Of a stretch of DNA of 41,591 bases, positions 1-8,126 are shown one piece after another. Each line of letters begins with the position of its first letter. Positions within the stretch are counted from its first letter, which is position 1. Made by a program: the position numbers and the translations under genes. The notes below the pieces were generated by a model. It saw only the letters and a program-made list of their open reading frames with translations, was not told the origin of the DNA and made no database searches. Location of the stretch: the NCBI GenBank assembly GCA_013375485.1, contig JABXKB010000002.1:1-41591 (forward strand). Reading direction: 5' to 3'. Source of the stretch: Promethearchaeota archaeon (GTDB taxonomy: Archaea; Asgardarchaeota; Lokiarchaeia; Sigyniarchaeales; SOKP01).

Positions 1-1
1 G

Positions 2-124
2 TTAGAATTTCAAGATAAATTACATTTTTTATTTTATATAAAAAAATTAAAAATCCATGATTTCATTTATGTACAGTCGCAAGTAGAAAAATTATTTAAA
101 GATTCAAGTTTAAGTCTTTTTTAA
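2..124 (+). CDS. 3' end of an unidentified gene (partial)
   Basis: A reading frame is open from base 2 to a TAA at 122-124, giving the last 40 residues of a protein that starts outside the window. The residues are a believable mix of Lys, Leu, Phe and Glu ending in SSLSLF, with no recognisable motif. The other two plus-strand frames close early. It is too short to name, and a chance open frame in AT-rich DNA cannot be excluded. Confidence 0.45.
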   Translation, partial: LEFQDKLHFLFYIKKLKIHDFIYVQSQVEKLFKDSSLSLF

Positions 125-165
125 TAAATAATATAAAAAATACAATTTTAAAATAAGTGAAATTT

Positions 166-831
166 ATGTCACCAACAACAGCTTCATTAGAAGCATTATC
201 TAAACTTCGTGAATTAAATCCAGAAAACGGCTGGTATATCATTCCATTACTCGCTATAGTATTATATATTTATGGTACTGAAATTAAAGCAGCAAGAGAA
301 ACGGGAAATTGGAGTACGATATTTGCAGGCTTAACGGTATTAGGCTTGGATTTGATTAATGAAATATGGAATGGACTTGTGTTTGTTTTTACTAATTACT
401 CTGCCTTTTGGACTACACCTGGAGCAAGCGCTTATATCATTTTGATTGGATGGAATATTGAAATTGCATTTATGTTTTCAATTGCAGGAATAATATTTGC
501 GAAGTTTTTATCAGATGACAAAAGTAAAAAAATTCTCGGACTTTCTAATCGATGGGCTATGGCAATTGGTTTTGCTCTTTTTTGTCTAATAGTTGAAATT
601 TTCTTAAATATTGGTAATTATTTAATCTGGGAGTATTGGTGGTGGCATTGGTATAATCCAATTCTAATCTTTCTGATAGGATATTTTCATTTCTTTGTAG
701 GTGCTTTTTATGTATATGATCTACCCGAAAAAAAGTCAAAGATTAGATTCGTTGGATTGATCTATGCTATAGGTATTGTGCTTTTATGCATATTTTTGCC
801 TCTAGGTATCGCTGGAATAATCCGTTTTTAA
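166..831 (+). CDS. Six-helix membrane protein of unknown function
   Basis: I do not recognise the family. Numbered from an in-frame GTG at 157, the 224-residue product has six probable membrane helices at about 26-45, 52-78, 92-118, 132-158, 165-189 and 198-221. Polar and acidic residues lie inside helices 2, 3 and 4 (LDLINEIWN, GWNIEIAF, LIVEIFLNIGN), followed by a tryptophan-rich stretch, IWEYWWWHWYNP, near 158-168. Buried carboxylates and aromatics of this kind suggest a ligand- or ion-binding integral membrane protein, but no function can be assigned. I prefer the ATG at 166 to the GTG at 157 because a GTGA sequence lies five bases before the ATG. The gene stands alone, followed by a T-rich stretch (842-858). 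Confidence 0.75.
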   Translation: MSPTTASLEALSKLRELNPENGWYIIPLLAIVLYIYGTEIKAARETGNWSTIFAGLTVLGLDLINEIWNGLVFVFTNYSAFWTTPGASAYIILIGWNIEIAFMFSIAGIIFAKFLSDDKSKKILGLSNRWAMAIGFALFCLIVEIFLNIGNYLIWEYWWWHWYNPILIFLIGYFHFFVGAFYVYDLPEKKSKIRFVGLIYAIGIVLLCIFLPLGIAGIIRF

Positions 832-1158
832 TTTATTAAACACTTTTTTTTTATTTTTATTATACTCATATTCAAATTTATTTGAAAAAATAAGAGAAGA
901 GAGCACTATTAGGTTTTAGTTAAACACATTTTTATTTAAATAAATGCATTTAAGTGAATTCTTTACTGTAAGAGTATGCTTAAAATTTCCTAATTATCAT
1001 CCCTTTTCAAGAAAAAACTAAATCTTAAAGTCCAAAAATATATAAATTTTAAGATAGATAAGTATAAATAGATATATTAATATAATAAATATTGAACTTA
1101 TTTTTCAATTAATAAATTCTACAATAAAAAATTCTAAGAATAAGTAGTTGAGACCCCG
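832..1158. other. Intergenic region, no gene seen
   Basis: This 327-base AT-rich stretch has no believable coding frame. It starts with a T-run (842-850) that could end transcription of the membrane-protein gene. A TATA-like stretch, AAATATATAAATTTT, lies at about 1035-1050, some 110 bases before the TPR gene, and is a possible promoter element. Nothing else stands out. Confidence 0.4.
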
Positions 1159-1701
1159 ATGGTCGCATCTATAAATCATACAGAACTTTTTGAAAAATCT
1201 AGAAAGTTTTTTGAAAATGGCGATATCCTTAATACTTTAGAAATCTATGAAAAAGCAATGGAACGCATTGATCGCACCCAGATTAAAAATAAACCAGAAT
1301 ATATTCACTTTCTAGAATCCATTTTAGAACATTGCAGAAATAATAATTTACCCGAAGAAGAAGCACTTGTTTTAAGAGCATTAGGAAGAACATACTCTAT
1401 TTTTAAACAACATGCTGAAAGTATGAGATATCATTACCAATCTTTAAAAATTCAGAAAAAGTTAGGTAAAAAATTAGAAACAGCTGAAGGTTTAGTCTTT
1501 TTAGCTGAAGATCTTGAAGTATCAGGAAACTTTGATAAAAGCATTAAAGTTTTCCAGGAAGCATCAGAAATTTTTCAAGAATTGGGTAAATTAAGAAACA
1601 TTAAGGAAATTAAGAAAGAAATTTCGAGATTACAAGAATTTTCAAAAGAAATGGTTGAAGATGAGTATATGTTGCATAAGTTTAATGTTGATAAATATTA
1701 A
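1159..1701 (+). CDS. TPR-repeat protein
   Basis: This 180-residue, all-helical soluble protein has a run of helix pairs typical of tetratricopeptide repeats. The pairs lie at about 8-38 (FENGDILNTLEIYEKAME), 60-95 (EEEALVLRALGRTYSIF), 96-128 (HAESMRYHYQSLKIQKKLG) and 133-168 (FLAEDLEVSGNFDKSIKVF). The last resembles the canonical pattern of Ala/Gly/Tyr at helix contacts. Such proteins are scaffolds that bind a partner peptide; the partner is not visible here. There is no signal peptide or membrane span, so it should be cytoplasmic. The ATG at 1159 is the first in frame. The gene converges on larC and is probably monocistronic. Confidence 0.75.
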   Translation: MVASINHTELFEKSRKFFENGDILNTLEIYEKAMERIDRTQIKNKPEYIHFLESILEHCRNNNLPEEEALVLRALGRTYSIFKQHAESMRYHYQSLKIQKKLGKKLETAEGLVFLAEDLEVSGNFDKSIKVFQEASEIFQELGKLRNIKEIKKEISRLQEFSKEMVEDEYMLHKFNVDKY

Positions 1702-1712
1702 AAAATACAACA

Positions 1713-1745
1713 TTGGAGCTTATTTTCCAACTCTCTTTTTTTTTA
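1713..1745 (+). terminator. Hairpin plus T-run terminator
   Basis: A short inverted repeat (TTGGA at 1713-1717, TCCAA at 1726-1730) is followed by a T-rich run to 1745, directly after the TPR gene stop and before the convergent larC stop. Oligo-T alone can terminate archaeal transcription, so the hairpin may not matter. Confidence 0.4.
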
Positions 1746-1760
1746 TTTATTATTTTTGAA

Positions 1761-3050
1761 TTATTTCAAAAATTCGTCATAGATCTGTTTAATTTTTGCT
1801 TGAGCCATTAATTGAATTTTTTTAACAGGTACTCCTACTTCTTCACCAATTTTCTTTAAATCATCAAATTCGGGCTTAATATTGACAATTTCTATTCCTT
1901 TAGCTGATTCAATAAATGAAATTTTATAATTTAATTCAAATAGATTTTCATTTATTTCAATATTTTTTCTTTCAATCGTTCTTTTAATACACACTCGGTT
2001 AATTACATGAAATCTTACTCCCAAAGTTCCTAATTCATATAATATCTTTTCAATTAACTTAAAAATCTGATCAGTATAGCATAGAATTTTTACAATATGC
2101 CCAGGTCTGTTTTTTTTTGTTATACTTGGAAAAATTTGAATGTCTAAGATTTCCTCTTTCTCCAGTTTATTAATAAAACTTCCCAGAATTTCTCCCGATA
2201 CATCATCAACATCAGTTTCCAATATAGCAACCTTTTGAATATACTTCTGTAAAGGGTGATTATAATCAGTGTGGTTTAGATCCTCAGTTTCACCGTAAAA
2301 AATTCTTAAGATATTTAAAAAGTTCTTAAACTTCTTTTGCCCTGTACTATAAATTGATTTACTAATTCTCATTTCATTGGGATATTGAAGAAATTTTGGA
2401 TTTAAATTTGTTAATAAAGCGGCTCCCGTGGGTGTCACAAGCTCAGAATCTATAGGGCCTCCAAAAGTAACTAAATTTGATTTCTCTAAGATTTTTAAAG
2501 TAGCAGGGGCAGGAATTGCTAGAGATCCATGTTTTGTATTAACTGTACCACCACCTAAAGGGATTTTACTACAAAAAATTTGTATATTTTTTTCAAAACC
2601 GTTAATTTTATCAAGAACACTAGCAACTCCAATAATATCTATTAAAGTATCAACAGAACTAAGTTCATGTAGATGAATATTCTCGGCTAATTCTCCATGA
2701 ACCTCTGATTCTGCTTGAATTAATGTATTTAAAACACTGTTAGCATAATTCGATGCTTGATTAGAGATTTCTGAATCTATAAGAAAATCATTTAATGATT
2801 TCTTCAATATTTTCGCAGTCCTATGCTCTTTAACTTCTTTTATTTCTATCTTTAATTGATTCAATTGAATTCCGTTATATTCAGTAGGTACTAAATTAAT
2901 CTTTAATTTTAAAACTCCAGGCAAATAATTTTTTAGATCCTTTAATTTTATTAAAATAGTATTATATTCTGGAACTAAATCTAAAAGAGAAGCGAGGAAC
3001 ATATCCCCGGAAATCCCAGAGTTATACATATCGATATATAATATTCTCAT
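1761..3050 (-). CDS. larC: Nickel-pincer cofactor nickel insertase LarC
   Basis: LarC is a CTP-dependent cyclometallase. It inserts nickel into the pyridinium bis-thiocarboxylate mononucleotide to make the nickel-pincer nucleotide, the cofactor of lactate racemase LarA and related isomerases. The 429-residue protein shows family landmarks in order: SGISGDMFLA (11-20), IHLHELSSVDTLIDIIG (125-141), PLGGGTVNTKHGSLAIPAPA (164-183), LVTPTGAALL (204-213), ETDVDDVSGEILG (278-290), KKNRPGHIVKIL (312-323) and KPEFDDLKKIGEEVGVP (392-408). The N- and C-terminal halves are joined in one frame, unlike the frameshifted larC1/larC2 of lactobacilli. It is divergent from an AlkP-like gene and nikR. No larA, larB or larE is visible in the window. 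Confidence 0.93.
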   Translation of the reverse strand: MRILYIDMYNSGISGDMFLASLLDLVPEYNTILIKLKDLKNYLPGVLKLKINLVPTEYNGIQLNQLKIEIKEVKEHRTAKILKKSLNDFLIDSEISNQASNYANSVLNTLIQAESEVHGELAENIHLHELSSVDTLIDIIGVASVLDKINGFEKNIQIFCSKIPLGGGTVNTKHGSLAIPAPATLKILEKSNLVTFGGPIDSELVTPTGAALLTNLNPKFLQYPNEMRISKSIYSTGQKKFKNFLNILRIFYGETEDLNHTDYNHPLQKYIQKVAILETDVDDVSGEILGSFINKLEKEEILDIQIFPSITKKNRPGHIVKILCYTDQIFKLIEKILYELGTLGVRFHVINRVCIKRTIERKNIEINENLFELNYKISFIESAKGIEIVNIKPEFDDLKKIGEEVGVPVKKIQLMAQAKIKQIYDEFLK

Positions 3051-3181
3051 TTTATTATTTTGTAAAAATTGGTATAAAACTCGATAATTAATGTGATAAC
3101 AATTTTATAATTATATTATCTTTTTAATAATATTAAGAATTATTAAAAATAAATTATATTTTCAAATTTAGGGCACATAAT
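3051..3181. promoter_or_regulatory. Divergent promoter region with possible NikR operator
   Basis: This 131-base spacer separates the divergent larC and AlkP-like/nikR genes and must hold the promoters for both. A short dyad, GATAA (3095-3099) and TTATC (3116-3120) with 16 bases between, has the same spacer length as the E. coli NikR operator (two 6-base half-sites, N16), though the half-site sequence differs. Such short dyads arise easily in AT-rich DNA. The operator assignment is a guess from context; the promoter role is more secure. Confidence 0.25.
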
Positions 3182-3916
3182 ATGTCAGAATTGCAAACTT
3201 TAAAATGCTACATGAATCAATTACCCGCAACTATACTTAAATTATTAAATATTGAGCCTCCCCATGGTACCATCCCAGAGGCAGTTCAACAAATTTTAGA
3301 TTTATATCAAGGAATCGAACGTATTAGCATAAATTTAATAGATAATTTTGGTTTATTTGAAATCACATATCTGAAACCACAATTCATGATTACTAATTCT
3401 GAAGTAATGTTATTATTAAGTACTAAAAATCCTTACACATTAGGAGTGCTACATCAATTGATATATGGGGGATTTGAAATTGAGCCCAATGGGTTTCATT
3501 TGTTAAAAGCGTTAAATTCTGGAGGAAAAACATCGTGTTTTATTGGTAGGAAAAAGGACATAGAAAGATATGATGGTGGAACAAATTCTATTCCTAAGGA
3601 TACTGATATGGGAACGTGGGTAGAAAGTGCGAAAGCTATTAATACCCATGAGCTTTCATGGATGCATTATTTAGATTTTGAGAATTTACATAAACAACAA
3701 CAAAGATTAAAACAAAGAACTCCTGAAGATTTGATTGAAAAATTAATAAATAGAACTGATAAATGGATTTTAAGTAATTATAAACAACTCAGATCAAATT
3801 CATTGATGATTATTATTGGAGATCACGGTAGGGTAAAATTAGATCTTGAATATTCAGGTAAAATTGCTCAATGGCGTGAAGCTAGTGTGCCCATTGCCAT
3901 ATTAATAAGAAAATAA
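3182..3916 (+). CDS. Alkaline-phosphatase-superfamily-like protein in the nickel locus
   Basis: This 244-residue cytoplasmic protein keeps several metal-binding signatures of the AlkP superfamily but is much shorter than typical members. The signatures are INLIDNFG (50-57, where the superfamily usually has an Asp after a hydrophobic strand), MHYLDFENLH (161-170, matching the HxxDxxxH-type motif) and IIIGDHGR (210-217, matching the DHG motif). No Ser or Thr nucleophile is obvious just after D54. The order hydrophobic strand-D, D-x4-H, DHG matches the fold, so the fold is likely but catalysis is uncertain. It lies 44 bases before nikR on the same strand and opposite larC. A role in making or turning over the nickel-pincer nucleotide, or in nickel homeostasis, is an inference from position. 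Confidence 0.55.
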   Translation: MSELQTLKCYMNQLPATILKLLNIEPPHGTIPEAVQQILDLYQGIERISINLIDNFGLFEITYLKPQFMITNSEVMLLLSTKNPYTLGVLHQLIYGGFEIEPNGFHLLKALNSGGKTSCFIGRKKDIERYDGGTNSIPKDTDMGTWVESAKAINTHELSWMHYLDFENLHKQQQRLKQRTPEDLIEKLINRTDKWILSNYKQLRSNSLMIIIGDHGRVKLDLEYSGKIAQWREASVPIAILIRK

Positions 3917-3960
3917 TTTTTTTATCATACGTTAATTTTATAATTTCCTAGTTGTTTAAA

Positions 3961-4482
3961 ATGGAAGAATATAAACGCTTTACAATTTCTCTTCCTCAAG
4001 ATCTCTACGAAAAATTTGAGGAATTTAGAAATAAGATAGGTATATCAAGATCTGACGCTATTAGAAAATCAATGCATCTTTTCATGATACAAGAGGAAAA
4101 CATTTCTACGGTATCTGAAAATGTAGTTGGATGCATTACAATAATGATGACTCATGAACATGTTGATTTAAATCATGAGCATTCTCATAGTGATTTACAT
4201 GATTCTGACCATGATCATGATTATAGCTCAAAATCTATATATGCCAGTGTTCAACAGACAGATGAAATCCTCAAAAACGACATTCAACATCATTTTCATG
4301 ATATCATTATTTCTACAATGCATGTTCACTTAGAATATGAAAAGTGTCTTGAAATAATAGCTGTATCTGGTCCCTATGAACGCGTTAAAAAATTGAAAGA
4401 TGATCTTCAAAGGTTAAAAAGCGTTTTGTCCATTGGATTCTTTATTATTGATAAAGAAATTGCTCAAAATGTGAAAAAATGA
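3961..4482 (+). CDS. nikR: Nickel-responsive regulator NikR with histidine-rich insertion
   Basis: NikR is a tetrameric ribbon-helix-helix repressor that binds DNA when nickel occupies its C-terminal ACT-like domain. Residues 3-45 form the ribbon-helix-helix region (YKRFTISLPQDLYEKFEEF, then GISRSDAIRKSM). The high-affinity nickel site is complete: H110, H121, H123 and C129 have the same 11-2-6 spacing as H76, H87, H89 and C95 of E. coli NikR. The protein has 173 residues against about 135-140 usually. The excess is a His/Asp-rich segment near 64-87 with about nine histidines, inserted between the first and second parts of the ACT-like domain. It is a plausible extra nickel-binding loop. The ATG at 3961 is preferred to a TTG at 3952. 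It probably regulates the divergent larC and its own operon. Confidence 0.92.
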   Translation: MEEYKRFTISLPQDLYEKFEEFRNKIGISRSDAIRKSMHLFMIQEENISTVSENVVGCITIMMTHEHVDLNHEHSHSDLHDSDHDHDYSSKSIYASVQQTDEILKNDIQHHFHDIIISTMHVHLEYEKCLEIIAVSGPYERVKKLKDDLQRLKSVLSIGFFIIDKEIAQNVKK

Positions 4483-4716
4483 GGTTTTGAGAAAGTAGTA
4501 AAATAAGAATAAATTATTCCTTTTGCTCTAGAAAGAGAATAAGGTATAAGGCGATTTAGTGTGGAATATTTATTCTTTATTTATTTTTTGTGGGTCGTGT
4601 GTGTTAATTCTATAATCAACATTAATAAATAAAAACATCAAAAGTCTGTAAAATTAGTAATTTTCATATAATAATTTATACCAAAAATAAAAAAAAAAAA
4701 TATACTTGTTTTGAGA

Positions 4717-4914
4717 TTATAAATCTTTCTCTTGAACGGTTTTCCTATTATTAGCTTTGGCTCTTCCGATTGCTTTGTCGAGAACATCAATGATTGCATT
4801 ATTAAGTGCTGGACCATCAATCAAGTCCCCACTAGTGTTACAACCCTTACCTTTAATATATTCTCGAACTTTACTTTTTACAAAAAGAGCCTCTACAGCT
4901 GCTTTTTTAGCCAT
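4717..4914 (-). CDS. Short single-fold histone-like protein (DUF1931 / Bd0055 type)
   Basis: This 65-residue basic protein has a histone-fold pattern: helix VKSKVREYIKGKG (12-24), a long central helix of about 33-54 ending in AIGRAKANNRKTV (48-60), and QEKDL at the end, where core histones have the second L1/L2 Arg-Thr-x-x-x-Asp signature. The final helix of HMf-type histones is nearly absent. The VKSKVREYIK and AKANNRKTV segments fit the short single-fold proteins typified by Bdellovibrio Bd0055 rather than HMfA/B. It should bind DNA as a dimer or higher oligomer. The start is fixed by a GGAGG nine bases upstream. Identification is from motif memory, not alignment. Confidence 0.8.
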   Translation of the reverse strand: MAKKAAVEALFVKSKVREYIKGKGCNTSGDLIDGPALNNAIIDVLDKAIGRAKANNRKTVQEKDL

Positions 4915-4923
4915 TTTTTTATT

Positions 4924-4928
4924 CCTCC
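4924..4928 (-). promoter_or_regulatory. Strong Shine-Dalgarno site of the histone gene
   Basis: On the minus strand the sequence reads TAGGAGGAAT before the ATG at 4914, a near-perfect match to the 16S rRNA anti-SD, nine bases from the start. Few other genes here have one this strong, which fits a highly expressed DNA-binding protein. Confidence 0.7.
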
Positions 4929-5166
4929 TATTATGATTTAAAAATGTTTTAAATAAATTATTTAATTATTATTCCGTCTTCCTTATTTTTAAACTTTAAG
5001 GTTAGATCATCTTAAATGATGAATAACAACCTTCTAAATGCAATTTTTTCAAAATTAAAATTATATAAAAAGTAGGACAGATTTTAAATTAAATGATAAG
5101 TTTAGTAAGATATTATCATTTCCAAATTGGAAATAATTACTTTAATCAGTAAATTCGGGATTTTTG

Positions 5167-6981
5167 ATGAAAACGGTTTCTCTTAATGGAAAATGGAAAT
5201 GCAAAGCTGATGTTAAAAATATCGGAATTAAAAATAAGTGGTATAATTTCAAAAGTTATAATGTAAGTGATAATCATTTAATGGATATTGAAATTCCTAA
5301 AAGTTTTAACCTTCTAAAAGGATTTGAGAATTTTGAAGGTATTTTCTGGCATTTCAATCAATTTGAATTAAACGAGGAAAAAGATATTAATAAGTACGAT
5401 TATCAAATTATGTTTAAAGGTTCCAACTACAATACAAAAATATGGTTGAATGGAGAATTCTTAGGTGAACATAATGGTGGATTTACCCCTTTCTTTTTAG
5501 ACCTCACTAATTTGATTAAGACAAGAAATAATAATCTTGTAGTTCGAACTAAAAATATAAGAGAAAAAGATCAGATCCCTTCTATTTCATTCGATTGGTT
5601 TAATTGGGGCGGAATATATCGAGATGTTGAACTATTAATTTTACATAAAAATAGGGTAAAAGATGTATTCATAAAAACAAAATTAAGAACAAGGCAACAA
5701 AGTAAAATTGAAATATCATATAGCATAATAGGGGAAGTTTCATTGAAATGGCAAATATTAGATTCTTCCAAAACAGATGTTTTATATGAAGGAACGTCTC
5801 CAGAAAGATCTGGAAAAGGAAGTTTTAATCTTACTATAAATGATCCTAAACTATGGTCTCCAAACGTACCTAATCTGTATTATTTAAGAATTTTTAATAA
5901 TTCACAGAAAACTGAAAATTTATTGATTTTTAACACTTATTTTGGAATTAGGCAAATTGAGATCAACGGGATTCATATTTATTTAAATAAAGAAAAAATC
6001 TTTTTGAAAGGTGCTAGTTTACATGAAGAATATATGCCATATGGAAGAACAATTCCATATGAAAAACGAAAAGAAGATGTAATGAATTTTAAATCACTGG
6101 GATTTAATGCTATTCGAACAGCTCACTATTCTCATGATGAGGCTTTAATTGAGATAACAGATAAGATTGGACTACTAGTACTTGAAGAAATCCCCGTTTA
6201 TCAACATTGTGATTTTAAAAATTCTCAAACATATGAAACCGCAAAAAATATGTTAAAAGAACTTATTTATCGTGACATTAATCATCCGTCTGTAATTTGG
6301 TGGAGTGTAGGAAATGAAGTTCCGCTTCATCAAAGAAATTGTGCTAGATTTATTAAAAAATTAATCGATTTCGCTAGAGAATTAGATGAGACCAGGATTA
6401 TTACATGTGTTTCAAGAAAATTAATCCCTGATTTGACAAGAAAGTATGTTAATGTTGCATCGATTAATTCATATTTTGGTTGGTATTATGGTCATGAAAA
6501 AATGATTAGTCTTATTTTAGATATAATTAGAACTCCTGTACATAATAAACCTTGGATTTATACTGAATTTGGAGCAGGAGCAAAATATGGATTCCATGTG
6601 GATTGGAATAAACAGAGAAAATATAGTGAAGAAAAGCAGTTGCAAGTATTAGATTATACTATTAGAACGATTAATTTAAAAGAATTTTTTTCTGGGTGGT
6701 TTATATGGAATTATAGAGATTTTAAATCACCAAAAAGAACAAATAAATTTCAAGAAGGATTTAATAGAAAAGGATTAGTAAGTGGAGAAAAAAATGAGAA
6801 GAAGCTTGCATATTACAGAATTCCTAAGATAATAAATGTAAAAAGGAAGACCTTTAATACTAAAATAGTAGGTATTATTCTGTGGATTATTTTATTTCCA
6901 TTATCATTCTTCTTATTCACTCATATAATTGATTATGTTCTTAAATATTTTGAATCCAAACCAGATTACTTAAATCGATAA
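5167..6981 (+). CDS. GH2 beta-glucuronidase-like enzyme with a C-terminal membrane anchor
   Basis: The 604-residue protein has the GH2 layout: sugar-binding jelly roll (about 1-165, with KIWLNGEFLGEHNGGF and WGGIYRDVEL), an immunoglobulin-like linker (165-262), and a TIM barrel (263-560). The acid/base is E384 in WSVGNEVP and the nucleophile is E467 in YTEFGAG. N533-R534-K535-G gives the N-x-K signature that beta-glucuronidases use to hold the uronate carboxylate, so beta-glucuronidase is more likely than galactosidase. No signal peptide is seen. Residues 567-589 form a strong hydrophobic helix followed by a short tail, so the enzyme looks tail-anchored with its catalytic part in the cytoplasm. 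A GHMP sugar kinase follows 70 bases later. The ATG at 5167 is preferred to the adjacent TTG. Confidence 0.88.
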   Translation: MKTVSLNGKWKCKADVKNIGIKNKWYNFKSYNVSDNHLMDIEIPKSFNLLKGFENFEGIFWHFNQFELNEEKDINKYDYQIMFKGSNYNTKIWLNGEFLGEHNGGFTPFFLDLTNLIKTRNNNLVVRTKNIREKDQIPSISFDWFNWGGIYRDVELLILHKNRVKDVFIKTKLRTRQQSKIEISYSIIGEVSLKWQILDSSKTDVLYEGTSPERSGKGSFNLTINDPKLWSPNVPNLYYLRIFNNSQKTENLLIFNTYFGIRQIEINGIHIYLNKEKIFLKGASLHEEYMPYGRTIPYEKRKEDVMNFKSLGFNAIRTAHYSHDEALIEITDKIGLLVLEEIPVYQHCDFKNSQTYETAKNMLKELIYRDINHPSVIWWSVGNEVPLHQRNCARFIKKLIDFARELDETRIITCVSRKLIPDLTRKYVNVASINSYFGWYYGHEKMISLILDIIRTPVHNKPWIYTEFGAGAKYGFHVDWNKQRKYSEEKQLQVLDYTIRTINLKEFFSGWFIWNYRDFKSPKRTNKFQEGFNRKGLVSGEKNEKKLAYYRIPKIINVKRKTFNTKIVGIILWIILFPLSFFLFTHIIDYVLKYFESKPDYLNR

Positions 6982-7051
6982 ATTCTTATCATCAATATAA
7001 AATCATTTTTAAAAATTAACCAAAATAAATTATATCTAATGTGATATTTCT

Positions 7052-8050
7052 TTGACAGATGTTATTTTTTCAAGAGCTCCTGTTCGAATATGTGATATAG
7101 GTGGTTGGACAGATACGTGGTTTTATCCAAAAGGCGCTGTTTTTAATATTTCCATTGATCTTTATAGTTATATTAGAATTGTTCCAAATAATTTAAAATG
7201 TATAAATATTATATCAGAGAATCTTAATTTACGAGCAGAAATCCAAGATTTACACGAAATAACATATGATGGGAATCTTGATTTACTAAAAGCAGCAGTA
7301 AAACGAATGAATATCGAAAAAGGAATAGATATCTATATCAGAACAGAAGCTCCTCCTGGCTGTGGAACTGGAACAAGTGCTAGTGTAGCAGTGGCATTAA
7401 TTGCCGCATTAGCTCGTTTTTCTCGAAAGAACCTAATTCAACGGGAAATAGCAAAATTGGCTCATGAACTTGAGATTGATGAATTAAAATTAGAAAGTGG
7501 TGTTCAAGATCAATATGCCGCCGCTTTTGGTGGAATAAATTTTATGGAAATTGATTATCCCTCTGTAAAAGCCTCTCAAATAAAACTTGATGACGATAAA
7601 ATATGTAGACTTGAAAACCAATTAATTTTAGTTTATTTGAGTTCAAGAAGTTCTAATGAAATGCATAAAGCGGTAATAACAAATTACAAAAATAATGATG
7701 CTACTACTGTTAATTCTTTGGAACTAATAAAAGATTGTGCTTATGAAATGAAAGAAGCGATAAATTCAGAAAGTTTAGGTTTAATGGGAAAGATTATGAA
7801 TAAAAATTGGAAAGCCCAAAAGAATTTACATCCTTCTATGGTTAATCCAATTATAAAAAAAATTGAAAAATTAGCAGAAAATCATGGAGCAATTGGATTT
7901 AAATTAAATGGTGCTGGAGGTGGGGGGTCTGTTACAATATTGGCTGGTATCGGGTCTGAATATAGGCTAAAAAGGAAATTATACAAAGAAGGATTTCAAA
8001 TTCTTCCTATTAAATTAAACTTGAAAGGAGTTCAAACCTGGACAGCTTAA
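7052..8050 (+). CDS. GHMP-family sugar kinase
   Basis: GHMP kinases phosphorylate small metabolites, often sugars at C1. The 332 residues contain motif 1, RAPVRICDIGGWTD (8-21, the sugar-kinase form); the phosphate-binding loop PPGCGTGTSAS (101-111); D153 in GVQDQYAAAFGG, a likely catalytic base; and motif 3, KLNGAGGGGSV (284-294). The pattern is closest to heptose-7-phosphate, fucose or uronate-type kinases rather than mevalonate or homoserine kinase. Its position after a beta-glucuronidase-like gene suggests it acts on the released sugar, possibly glucuronate, but this is inference. The start is a TTG at 7052, placing the RAP motif at the usual distance; no in-frame ATG precedes that motif. 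Confidence 0.88.
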   Translation: MTDVIFSRAPVRICDIGGWTDTWFYPKGAVFNISIDLYSYIRIVPNNLKCINIISENLNLRAEIQDLHEITYDGNLDLLKAAVKRMNIEKGIDIYIRTEAPPGCGTGTSASVAVALIAALARFSRKNLIQREIAKLAHELEIDELKLESGVQDQYAAAFGGINFMEIDYPSVKASQIKLDDDKICRLENQLILVYLSSRSSNEMHKAVITNYKNNDATTVNSLELIKDCAYEMKEAINSESLGLMGKIMNKNWKAQKNLHPSMVNPIIKKIEKLAENHGAIGFKLNGAGGGGSVTILAGIGSEYRLKRKLYKEGFQILPIKLNLKGVQTWTA

Positions 8051-8126
8051 TATAATCTTTTATTTTTCAAAATCGTTTAATTTTGAAAAGTTTGTGATTT
8101 TTATAGTTCTTTTTCAATTGTTTATC

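Noticed and set aside
2428-2676. Plus-strand frame inside larC
   Set aside because: Antisense shadow of a strongly conserved gene.
3919-3931. TCATAC before nikR as a half-site of an E. coli-type NikR operator
   Set aside because: No GTATGA partner occurs 16 bases away, so the match is only a single half-site.
4513-4541. Imperfect hairpin after nikR as a structured RNA
   Set aside because: The stem is six base pairs plus mismatches in AT-rich sequence; a weak terminator is the most it could be.
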